Part shown: one piece after another, positions 5,002-11,072 of the stretch
Numbering within the stretch: position 1 is the stretch's first letter
Layout: the number at the start of each line of letters is the position of its first letter
DNA from: a bacterium
GTDB taxonomy: Bacteria; SZUA-79; Acidulodesulfobacterales; Acidulodesulfobacteraceae
Assembly: GCA_021794335.1 (NCBI GenBank)
Contig: JAJYQZ010000144.1
Span: 1 to 11,072 of the forward strand
DNA length: 11,072 nucleotides
Reading direction: 5' to 3'
Translations under genes and position numbers: made by a program
The notes under the pieces: model-generated
What the model was told of the DNA's origin: nothing
Database searches by the model: none
What the model saw: the letters and a program-made list of their open reading frames with translations, nothing else

Positions 5002-5406
5002 ATGTATTACAACAAAATCATGTTATCCGGAAACGTAACAAGAGATTCAGAGCTCAAATATTCACAAAGCGGAGCTCCTTTTTTAACCTTTTCAATAGGC
5101 GTCAACAAAGTTTATAAAGATGCCGGCGGAAATAAAATCGAAAAGACGATATTTCCTAATTGCGTAATGTTTGGTAAAGGAGCGGAAGCTCTTGTGCAAT
5201 ATATTACAAAAGGAAAGGGGTTATTTGTCGAAGGCGAATTAAGTCTCGAAAATTATGAGGACAAAGAGGGCATAAAAAGGACTGCCACGAAAGTGATAGT
5301 TCGCGATGTTCGCTTTACAGGATCTGCTACTAATAGCGCAACGGCTAAATCATCTGAGGAACCAGAAATAAGTGGTTCGTACGAGGACGAAGAGCCGCCG
5401 TTTTAA
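5002..5406 (+). CDS. ssb: Single-stranded DNA-binding protein (SSB)
   Basis: A 134-aa SSB with the standard layout. Residues 1-107 form the OB fold: MYYNKIMLSGNVTRDSELKY, the LTFSIGVN strand, a KTIFPNCVMFGKGAE segment, then GKGLFVEGELSLENYEDKEG and the closing TATKVIVRDVRF. A short Ser/Thr/Ala linker follows, then an acidic tip ending YEDEEPPF, the docking site for partner proteins such as helicases, nucleases and primases. It binds ssDNA in the cytoplasm, usually as a tetramer. ATG 5002 follows AAAGGAG at 8-nt spacing. As it is an element-borne copy followed by an annealing protein and a nuclease, its likely job is recombination or replication of the element. Confidence 0.95.
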   Translation: MYYNKIMLSGNVTRDSELKYSQSGAPFLTFSIGVNKVYKDAGGNKIEKTIFPNCVMFGKGAEALVQYITKGKGLFVEGELSLENYEDKEGIKRTATKVIVRDVRFTGSATNSATAKSSEEPEISGSYEDEEPPF

Positions 5407-5440
5407 ATTTAACATTAAAACTGCAAGCTTTTAACTTTTA

Positions 5441-5488
5441 GCAGGTATTATCTAACCTTAACGGGTTTTATATTACCTGCTTTTTTTA
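5441..5488 (+). terminator. Terminator-like hairpin between ssb and the ERF gene
   Basis: GCAGGTA (5441-5447) pairs with TACCTGC (5474-5480), with AACC/GGTT inside, followed by seven T and TATTT. No clear promoter follows before the next gene, so downstream expression must come by read-through. Confidence 0.65.
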
Positions 5489-5532
5489 TTTAAAAAACTA
5501 AATTAATAATAAAAAAAAGGAGATTTATCATG
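5489..5532 (+). repeat. Duplicated gene-start segment, copy 1 (ERF gene)
   Basis: TTTAAAAAACTAA (5489-5501), an A/T stretch, then AAAAGGAGATTTATCATG. Nearly the same block precedes the 87-aa gene at 6438-6478 (TTTAAAAAACTAA ... AAAAGGAGATTTTATCATG). The identical order over about 42 nt suggests a copied translation-initiation cassette. Confidence 0.5.
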
Positions 5533-6258
5533 AAGTATTCAGATTCTACAAAGAATTTAATATCAGCGTTAGTTAAAGCGCAGGCGAGCTTTGAAAACGC
5601 AAAAAAAAGTTCAAAGAATCCGTTTTTCAACTCTAAATATGCGGATTTGGCGGAGATTATAGAATCCGTCAAAAAACCATTGTCAGACAATGGCTTAGGA
5701 TTTGTCCAGACCGTTGAAAAACGAGACGGAAAAATAGAAATTAGGTCAATAGACAAAAATGGTACTAAAAAAGAAATGGTATTTGATAATTATGCTTTAG
5801 TAACGACATTATTTCATGAGTCGGGCGAAAGTATAATATCAGAGTATCCTATTTTAACAGACAAAGAAGGAGCTCAGGGCTTTGGTGCAGGAGTGACGTA
5901 CGCAAGGAGATATGCCTTACAGACTTTACTCGGCATTCCAGCCGACGATGACGATGGAAATGCGGCTTCCAGTAATAATAAGCCGGCAACATCGGCTAAA
6001 CCAGAGGCAAAACCGGCAGCTAAACCCGCATCAACACATCAGTTGGCAGGGACAGTGTCGCTTGAAAATATTAAAAAAATGGACGGGGTATCTGTTGAAG
6101 AAACGGATACAAAAATTATTGTTTCAGGTAAAACTTTTAATCTCTCAAACGATTTGAGGGCATTAAAGTTTTCTTGGGACGGTAAAACAAAGTCTTGGTC
6201 TAAAGAGATAAATAAATTACCTCTTGATACAGAGACCAAAGAAGCCGTTAACGAATAA
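5530..6258 (+). CDS. erf: ERF-family single-strand annealing protein
   Basis: A 242-aa ERF-superfamily recombinase. Residues about 5-160 hold the family core: LVKAQASFENAKKSSKNPFF, NSKYADLAEI, a beta-rich FVQTVEKRDGKIEIRS, a polar loop, then GAQGFGAGVTYARRYALQTL and the acidic PADDDDGN. Such proteins anneal complementary ssDNA in phages and mobile elements. A Lys/Pro/Ala linker (about 148-168) leads to a C-terminal module of about 70 residues (IIVSGKTFNLSNDLRALKFS, then WDGKTKSWSKEI). Its two Trp and layout look like a small compact nucleic-acid or protein-binding unit; that role is inference. Start ATG 5530 has AAAAGGAG. The position after ssb matches the usual SSB-annealase pairing. Confidence 0.88.
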   Translation: MKYSDSTKNLISALVKAQASFENAKKSSKNPFFNSKYADLAEIIESVKKPLSDNGLGFVQTVEKRDGKIEIRSIDKNGTKKEMVFDNYALVTTLFHESGESIISEYPILTDKEGAQGFGAGVTYARRYALQTLLGIPADDDDGNAASSNNKPATSAKPEAKPAAKPASTHQLAGTVSLENIKKMDGVSVEETDTKIIVSGKTFNLSNDLRALKFSWDGKTKSWSKEINKLPLDTETKEAVNE

Positions 6259-6280
6259 AATAATTTAATTATATAAATTA

Positions 6281-6327
6281 CCCCGCTAATTCGGAAGCCT
6301 TATTTCCGAAAAGGCGGGTTTTTTATT
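6281..6327 (+). terminator. Terminator after the ERF gene
   Basis: CCCGC (6282-6286) pairs with GCGGG (6314-6318), and inside it TTCGGAA (6290-6296) pairs with TTCCGAA (6304-6310); then TTTTTTATT. It lies 15 nt before the next small gene. Confidence 0.75.
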
Positions 6328-6341
6328 ATGGAGGCAATATT

Positions 6342-6437
6342 ATGCTTCAACTAATTAAAAACAATAAAGAAACAATAGACTTGATAGAAGGAGTTTTAAT
6401 ATTGTCTTTTTTAGCAAGTCTATTATATTTCATTTAG
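6342..6437 (+). CDS. 31-aa single-helix membrane microprotein
   Basis: ATG 6342 follows GGAGG (6330-6334). The product starts MLQLIKNNKETIDLIEG and ends in a hydrophobic run VLILSFLASLLYFI (about residues 18-31), so it looks tail-anchored, with a charged cytoplasmic head. It is too short to classify. It lies just after a terminator hairpin, as the 33-aa microprotein does. The two share size and one helix but no clear sequence identity. A toxin-like or membrane-tethering role is speculation. Confidence 0.45.
   Translation: MLQLIKNNKETIDLIEGVLILSFLASLLYFI
6402..6429 (+). promoter_or_regulatory. Weak possible promoter before the 87-aa gene
   Basis: TTGTCT (6402-6407) and TATATT (6424-6429) are 16 bp apart, inside the 31-aa gene. 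The match is moderate and AT-rich DNA yields such pairs by chance. Confidence 0.25.
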
Positions 6438-6478
6438 TTTAAAAAACTAACTTAAAAATAAAAGGAGATTTTATCATG
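6438..6478 (+). repeat. Duplicated gene-start segment, copy 2 (87-aa gene)
   Basis: TTTAAAAAACTAA (6438-6450) through AAAAGGAG and TTTTATCATG matches the block before the ERF gene with only a few changes and small length differences. Confidence 0.5.
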
Positions 6479-6739
6479 ATTAATAATTTGATGGCGCCTA
6501 AAGACGCCCTAAATCAAATAGAAGAAGAAAACATCGATATGGTTTCATATCAAGTTGAATCAGGTCTTGAAGACCTGTTCGGCATGATGCAGTATCTAAG
6601 ACACAACAATCCAGAACTATTCAATCAGTATCTTTATAACTGGAAAGAAACGGAAGCCAAAGTATTAGAAATGGGCTCACGTATCAAATCAATGTCAAGA
6701 ATTATTAAGTTAGAGCAAGCTATAGGAGGTGTAAGATGA
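6476..6739 (+). CDS. Small helical protein of unknown function
   Basis: 87 aa from ATG 6476, after AAAAGGAG. It is predicted almost fully helical and amphipathic: an acidic N-terminus (NQIEEENIDMVSYQVESGLE), a middle with aromatic residues (MMQYLRHNNPELFNQYLYNW), then KETEAKVLEMGSRIKSMSRI and a basic end. No membrane segment and no cysteines. Its stop overlaps the nuclease start (ATGA at 6736-6739), so the two are translationally coupled and probably made in step. The nuclease's AGGAGGTG lies within this gene's last codons. A partner or adaptor role for the nuclease is a fair guess. I do not recognise the family. Confidence 0.7.
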   Translation: MINNLMAPKDALNQIEEENIDMVSYQVESGLEDLFGMMQYLRHNNPELFNQYLYNWKETEAKVLEMGSRIKSMSRIIKLEQAIGGVR

Positions 6740-7677
6740 TTAAACAAATTATTGAAACTTGTTTGCCTCAAATAGCGAACGAGAAAGGTTTTGCCGACTT
6801 GGGAGATCGTTCAAGTTATATCGGAGCTTCCGATATAGGACAATGCCCGAGAAAAACCATAATGGGCAAATTATTTCCTCAATCAGTAAGCATAGAACAA
6901 CAGATAGTATTCGAAAGGGGACATCTTGCCGAAAACATCGTACATGAGAGCCTTATTCAATACTGCGGAGAAAATAAAAACAAAAAAGTCTCTGCCCAAG
7001 TGGAAGTCTGCTATCCGAATAATCCAAATATTATTAAAGCTCACATAGATTTTGTTTTAGAAGTTGACGGCGTAAAAACCGTAATCGAAAACAAGACGGC
7101 CACGATAGTTTCGGAGCCCTATGATAGCTGGATAGAGCAATGTATATTCCAGCAAGGGCTTTTAATGCTTGAGAATCCCAATGTCAAGGTTAATGGCTAT
7201 GTTTTGTGCCTTGACCTAAAGTCGGGAAAGATAGCCGAGTTTAAAGTGGAATACGACGAATCCGTATTCCTGAACCTGATAGAAAGAGCTGAATATCTGC
7301 TTAATTTATTGGAGCAAAGAGATTTGGATTTAAATGCTATTCCAGTTAAACAATCGATTCTTTGCGGATACTGCGCATTTCAGGCGGACTGCCCCGCATA
7401 TCAAGATAAGGGAGAAATTCCCGACGACTTGAAAGAGTTGATTAAAAAATATTCTGATATAAATATTAAGAAAAAACAGATCGACAAGGAGATAGATACC
7501 TTAAAAGAGGTTATAACTTCTTACGGTCCGTTTAAAGCCAACGTTGACGGCATAAAAGCCAGTTATAGCGTATCTACGATGATGAGTCTCGACGTTAAGG
7601 CTCTAAAGGCCAACGAACCGGAATTGGCGGAAATGTATTCTACGCCGAAAGAGTTCGGAAGGTTGAGGATAAGCTAA
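6736..7677 (+). CDS. PD-(D/E)XK nuclease, Cas4/RecB-like, with four cysteines
   Basis: 313 aa from ATG 6736, after AGGAGGTG. Motifs in order: ASDIGQCPRK with C37; GHLAE with H63; HID with D105; IENK (E118 and K120, the E-x-K of the PD-(D/E)XK core); WIEQCIFQQ (132-140), the helix after the core; and CGYCAFQADC with C210, C213 and C219. C37 plus the three late cysteines is the arrangement that holds a 4Fe-4S cluster in Cas4/AddB-type nucleases. The family cuts or trims DNA ends. A helical extension (about 230-313) goes beyond a typical Cas4 (about 200 aa) and may bind a partner. There is no CRISPR array here, so this is an element recombination nuclease rather than an adaptation protein. Confidence 0.85.
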   Translation: MIKQIIETCLPQIANEKGFADLGDRSSYIGASDIGQCPRKTIMGKLFPQSVSIEQQIVFERGHLAENIVHESLIQYCGENKNKKVSAQVEVCYPNNPNIIKAHIDFVLEVDGVKTVIENKTATIVSEPYDSWIEQCIFQQGLLMLENPNVKVNGYVLCLDLKSGKIAEFKVEYDESVFLNLIERAEYLLNLLEQRDLDLNAIPVKQSILCGYCAFQADCPAYQDKGEIPDDLKELIKKYSDINIKKKQIDKEIDTLKEVITSYGPFKANVDGIKASYSVSTMMSLDVKALKANEPELAEMYSTPKEFGRLRIS

Positions 7678-7710
7678 AATTTAAAAAAAATTTAAAGATA
7701 AGGGGAAATT

Positions 7711-7887
7711 ATGAAAATCAAAGAATTGATAACAAAATTAAATAAATACGATCCAGAAATGGACGTATTGATTTATAAGGAAAGAGAAATTTTAATCGAT
7801 GATTTTTCGGTAAGCGAAGTAAGGTTTACCGAAGGAGGCGACTGCAGAGATGCAGGAGCCGGAATTGTCATTGAAATAAAAAAATAG
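7711..7887 (+). CDS. 58-aa acidic protein, unknown function
   Basis: ATG 7711 follows AAGGGGAAATT. The product starts MKIKELITKLNKYDPEMDVL and later has GGDCRDAGAGIVIEIKK. The start (xELIxxLxKYDPExxVLI) followed by beta strands is a pattern seen in small phage and element proteins of unknown role; I can name no family with confidence. It lies between the nuclease and a terminator hairpin, in the same operon. Confidence 0.6.
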   Translation: MKIKELITKLNKYDPEMDVLIYKEREILIDDFSVSEVRFTEGGDCRDAGAGIVIEIKK

Positions 7888-7910
7888 CTTAAAAAAATAT
7901 AAATAACTTT

Positions 7911-7953
7911 AAACCTCTTTAATAAGCCGTAAAGCTTATTAAAGAGGTTTTTT
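7911..7953 (+). terminator. Very strong terminator before the methyltransferase gene
   Basis: A perfect 17-bp stem: AAACCTCTTTAATAAGC (7911-7927) with GCTTATTAAAGAGGTTT (7934-7950), loop CGTAAA, then a T-run to 7953. The next gene starts 20 nt later with no visible promoter between. Confidence 0.8.
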
Positions 7954-7973
7954 ATTATAAGGAGACTAAAACC

Positions 7974-9047
7974 ATGGCAAGATTAAGAGCCCAAGAAAGA
8001 ATGGAATTTTACCCGACCGTAAGCGGAGATATAAACGACGCTTTATTGGATATTAACGCGACTGTTCCGATAAGGGCGTTAGACCCGTCTTCGGGCGACG
8101 GTAGAACGCTAAAAGCAATTAAAGAAAAATTCAACACTGAAGAAATCTACGGCATTGAACTTGACCATAATCGTGTTGTTGAGACGCAGATAATAACAGG
8201 ATCTCAAAAAACATTATGGGCGGACGCTTTGCTCGAGGCGAGAATATCGCCTAAATCTTTTAATCTTATATTTATGAATCCGCCCTACGATAACTTATCG
8301 GCATACGGACATCAAAGGTTGGAGTTGTCTTTTATAGAAAGATACTCTCCCGTTTTATGTCCCGGCGGAATAATGATATTAATCGTATCCGAGTCCCTGT
8401 TGACGTATAGCAGGGATGCCCATAACGCGACCAAGAAATTGCTGTTTGCCAATTTCTATATCATGGATGCTTTTAAAAGCAACGACCCGAAATTTAAACA
8501 GTGGATATTGATATTAAAGAAAAAGAAAAATCCTAAGCTTCCTAAAGAATACGATCCTTTTTATTTGGAAGATAAATCTTATTGGAATTGGGATTTTATC
8601 GATTTAAAAAAACAGCAAGACGAAACGTTTAACTATGCGGCGGATAATTTTAGCATGTCTATCGACGCTAATCCAGACGAATTAAAAGTTTTTAATTCGT
8701 TAAGGCTTAGCAATGAAGACATATTAAAGGCTTCTAACGCCAATAAAAAGAAAATAGAACAAATTCTGACGGCTTTAAAACCGCAGGATAAGTTTAAAAC
8801 CTTATTGCCTTTGAAAAAGTCCCATATAACGCTCTTACTTACCACGGGCGGTTTAAACGGACATATAAAAGGCACTCCGTTCGTCATAAACGGTCAAATA
8901 GATCGTTCCGTTCTGTCGAATACCGAAACGGAAATCGACGAAGAAGGCAGAGAAAAAACGACGGAGATAAAAATATCGAAATTCACTCCCAAAGTATCTG
9001 TTATGAGAATAGATACGAAGGATCACCCAATTATCGAACTTAATTAA
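7974..9047 (+). CDS. DUF6094-type N6-adenine methyltransferase-like protein
   Basis: 357 aa from ATG 7974, after AAGGAG. The start MARLRAQERMEFYPTVSGDI resembles the R-x-x-x-x-E-x-x-x-Y-P-T opening of DUF6094-like proteins. Residues 37-43 DPSSGDG are the AdoMet-binding motif I, IELD (61-64) is the acidic end of strand 2, and NPPYDN (102-107) is the catalytic motif IV of amino-methyltransferases. A long C-terminal region (about 170-357), charged and repeat-free, may recognise DNA. It probably methylates adenine (the N-P-P-Y type), but no partner restriction enzyme is visible. The helicase begins 17 nt further on, a common neighbour for this family. It may protect or mark element DNA; that is inference. 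Confidence 0.8.
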   Translation: MARLRAQERMEFYPTVSGDINDALLDINATVPIRALDPSSGDGRTLKAIKEKFNTEEIYGIELDHNRVVETQIITGSQKTLWADALLEARISPKSFNLIFMNPPYDNLSAYGHQRLELSFIERYSPVLCPGGIMILIVSESLLTYSRDAHNATKKLLFANFYIMDAFKSNDPKFKQWILILKKKKNPKLPKEYDPFYLEDKSYWNWDFIDLKKQQDETFNYAADNFSMSIDANPDELKVFNSLRLSNEDILKASNANKKKIEQILTALKPQDKFKTLLPLKKSHITLLLTTGGLNGHIKGTPFVINGQIDRSVLSNTETEIDEEGREKTTEIKISKFTPKVSVMRIDTKDHPIIELN

Positions 9048-9063
9048 TAAAAAGGAGGCATAA

Positions 9064-11072
9064 ATGTTATATTCAAAACAAGTTAAATCCGTGGCTCTTA
9101 CTGATTATATTTTTCTACCCGAGTATTCAGAAAAAGACGCCGAGATGAAATTGGTCTTGGCGCAAATAGCCGGTCGTCCGGTGGCTGCCGAAGCGGTCAA
9201 GGCCATGATTTTAGGCTATACGACGACGGTGGAATTTGAGGACGATGAGACATATTTTGAGATAGTTAATAACAAAGAAAAGATTTCTATAAATAAGTCG
9301 TCCGTTAACGGCATAACGACTATTATTTTCAAATCGGAAATAATGGAAGATATGTTTACGGCGGGAGATTACGTTAAGTTTATGGAGATTTTAAGAAGAA
9401 AAACTCATATCCCGTTAATGAACGATTGGGCGGAAGATATGTTAAGCGTATTAATCAAAAAAGCCGCGGTAAAAAAGGCGATATCAAACATTGGGGAATA
9501 TTACGTATTTGCCGATAGTTATTCGCTGATAACCAAAGTAAACGAATATATCGATAATTTGTTCGATAACGGTTTTGCTTATTACGATAAAGCCGAATCT
9601 GCGGATATAGCAATGCCCGTTAGCATTAGCGAGTTTACGGCTGAGTATAAAAACGAGTTATCTAAAATGATACTGGATAAATGCGACGTTTTATACAAAG
9701 GGGATGAGCAGGATAAAATAGACTATACGCCTGTTTTATCAACGTTTATTCCATACGCTCCGCAGATGGATACCGCCAACGCAATATCTAAGTTATTATC
9801 GCAGCCAGATCAAAACGCCGCTTTTTTATCGGCTGAAATGGGTTGCGGTAAAACCTTAATGTCTTTGCTATCGTCTTACGGCTATTACGTTAGAAATAAC
9901 AAAAAGCCGTTAAGAATACTTTTAATGCTTCCGCCTCATTTATTGAATAAATGGGAAAGGGAGACGAAAAAAGTATTCGGAGACTTATTAACGTCTATTA
10001 AGACGATAAAGTCAATCACCGATATCGACAATTTAAGAGAAGAATTTAAAACCAAATCCGCAAGAAGCGGAATAGAAGTTTATTTCGTAACGAGAGAAAT
10101 GGCAAAACTCTCTTATTATTGGAGACATGCCTGCGTTGATAAGATAAATCCTAAGAAAAAAATAAAAAAAATAGCTTTCAAATGTCCCAAATGCGGTCTT
10201 AAGCAGGACGGATACGAGAGCAAAAGAAATTATTGCACGTCTTGCGGCGAAGCCTTATGGCAGGCGACCTCTCAAATCAAAAGAATATCGTTAATGGAAT
10301 ATATGAAGAAAAAATTACCTTCGGGTTATTTTGATTTGTTTATTCTCGACGAGGCTCACGAAGAGAAAGGTCAGTCGGCGAGAGGAATATCCGCCGGTCA
10401 AGCCGTTTCGATGTCTAAAAAGTCTATATTTCTGACGGGCACGTTATCCGGAGGAAAACCGAGCACTTTGCATTACCTTTTATGGAGAACCAATCCTAAA
10501 GGTATGAAAAAGATTTCGGAGTATGATTCTCCTATGATGACCGTGCAAAAATACGGAGTTATAGAAGAAGTCAGAAAAGAAACGGAGTCGGATAACAAAA
10601 TGTCGAGAAACAACAGAGTCCAGTCCAATATTAAAGAAAAGCCGGGTATTTCTCCCGAAATGCTGACGGATTTTTTCTTCGATAAAACGGTCTTTATGAA
10701 AAACGAAGATTTAAGGGCGGATTTGCCTGAGTATACCGAATACGTCGATATTATTCCTCTTACGGAAGAACATAAAGAAGCATACGATAAGTTTGCTAAT
10801 GTATTGAGAGGCATAGTAAATATGTATCTCGCGCACGGCGATATGGGTATGCTCTCCAAAATGCTTGTTAGCTTAACCGCTTACGCCGATAATCCAGTTT
10901 TAGACGAAGTCAAAAACAGGGAAGGCAAAGTAGTGGCGTCGAGTTTACCTTTAGATATCGAAACGAATAAAGAAGCTAAACTCGTCGAACTCGTTTCTGA
11001 TAATAAAGCAAAAGGCCGAAAGGTTCTCGTATATTGCGAATTTACCAATATTAGAGACCTGCAACCGAGAAT
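9064..11072 (+). CDS. DEAH/SNF2-like helicase with inserted zinc ribbon (cut by window end)
   Basis: Open from ATG 9064 (GGAGG just upstream) to the window edge, 669 codons so far. Residues 1-230 are an N-terminal region of unknown fold. The motor core then starts: SAEMGCGKT (256-264) is Walker A, LMLPPHLLNKWERE is the Ia-like strand, DEAH (429-432) is motif II, and TGTLSGGKPSTLHYLL is motif III. Between Walker A and DEAH lies a zinc ribbon CPKC (374-377) ... CTSC (391-394), an insert seen in some SNF2-like helicases of mobile elements. The second RecA domain begins near the end (KVLVYCEFTNI). It uses ATP to move on or remodel DNA, probably with the methyltransferase, nuclease and SSB of this operon. 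No nuclease motif is seen in the visible part. Confidence 0.9.
   Translation, partial: MLYSKQVKSVALTDYIFLPEYSEKDAEMKLVLAQIAGRPVAAEAVKAMILGYTTTVEFEDDETYFEIVNNKEKISINKSSVNGITTIIFKSEIMEDMFTAGDYVKFMEILRRKTHIPLMNDWAEDMLSVLIKKAAVKKAISNIGEYYVFADSYSLITKVNEYIDNLFDNGFAYYDKAESADIAMPVSISEFTAEYKNELSKMILDKCDVLYKGDEQDKIDYTPVLSTFIPYAPQMDTANAISKLLSQPDQNAAFLSAEMGCGKTLMSLLSSYGYYVRNNKKPLRILLMLPPHLLNKWERETKKVFGDLLTSIKTIKSITDIDNLREEFKTKSARSGIEVYFVTREMAKLSYYWRHACVDKINPKKKIKKIAFKCPKCGLKQDGYESKRNYCTSCGEALWQATSQIKRISLMEYMKKKLPSGYFDLFILDEAHEEKGQSARGISAGQAVSMSKKSIFLTGTLSGGKPSTLHYLLWRTNPKGMKKISEYDSPMMTVQKYGVIEEVRKETESDNKMSRNNRVQSNIKEKPGISPEMLTDFFFDKTVFMKNEDLRADLPEYTEYVDIIPLTEEHKEAYDKFANVLRGIVNMYLAHGDMGMLSKMLVSLTAYADNPVLDEVKNREGKVVASSLPLDIETNKEAKLVELVSDNKAKGRKVLVYCEFTNIRDLQPR

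Noticed and set aside
5490..5756. - strand open frame of 88 codons over the ERF gene
   Set aside because: Antisense shadow of the ERF gene start; the ERF frame has a known family and a strong start site.
5912..6239. Frames of 81 and 66 codons within the ERF gene
   Set aside because: Out-of-frame and antisense shadows of the ERF C-terminus.
8633..8887. - strand frame of 84 codons in the methyltransferase gene
   Set aside because: Antisense shadow of a well-supported gene.
10473..10859. - strand frame of 128 codons in the helicase gene
   Set aside because: Antisense to the helicase core; no start signal and the helicase frame carries family motifs.

Overview
The window is an AT-rich stretch of bacterial accessory DNA, most likely part of a plasmid, integrative element or prophage-like element. 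The evidence is a phage/plasmid-style DNA-processing operon, a transposon remnant, broken genes and long structured non-coding regions. I see no rRNA, tRNA or core metabolic gene, so I do not assign a species. Shine-Dalgarno sites (AAAGGAG) and promoters (TTGACA/TATAAT-like, 16-17 bp spacers) are ordinary bacterial ones.

Left part (1-1015): the last 85 codons of an unrecognised + strand gene, then a convergent small two-helix membrane protein on the - strand with its own promoter. A gene-free stretch follows, with two DnaA-box-like 9-mers 11 bp apart beside an AT-rich tract, which may be an origin.

Middle (1016-3980): a - strand DUF3800 gene preceded by a clear promoter and an ~86-nt structured RNA ending in a terminator-like hairpin. 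Upstream is a broken helix-turn-helix gene, then an internally deleted IS200/IS605-type element made of a left hairpin end, a promoter, a frameshifted TnpB C-terminus and a right end (probable omega-RNA scaffold). The element abuts three unrecognised + strand reading frames. The last two look like one gene split by a tandem GTAA duplication.

Leader (3979-4836): a consensus promoter is followed by roughly 700 nt with no convincing gene and many hairpins, then a strong terminator.

Right part (4837-11072): a co-directional operon encoding a 33-aa membrane microprotein, SSB, ERF-family annealing protein, a 31-aa membrane microprotein, an 87-aa helical protein, a Cas4/RecB-like nuclease with four cysteines, a 58-aa acidic protein, a DUF6094-type N6-adenine methyltransferase-like protein and a DEAH helicase with an inserted zinc ribbon (cut by the window end). 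Together these look like a recombination/replication module: SSB coats ssDNA, ERF anneals it, nuclease and helicase process ends, and the methyltransferase may modify DNA.

Three further terminator hairpins lie between these genes, each followed by a new ribosome-binding site. With the long structured leader, this raises the possibility of processive antitermination. The most unusual parts of the window are the leader/terminator arrangement, the DUF3800-RNA pair and the orphan TnpB/omega-RNA remnant.
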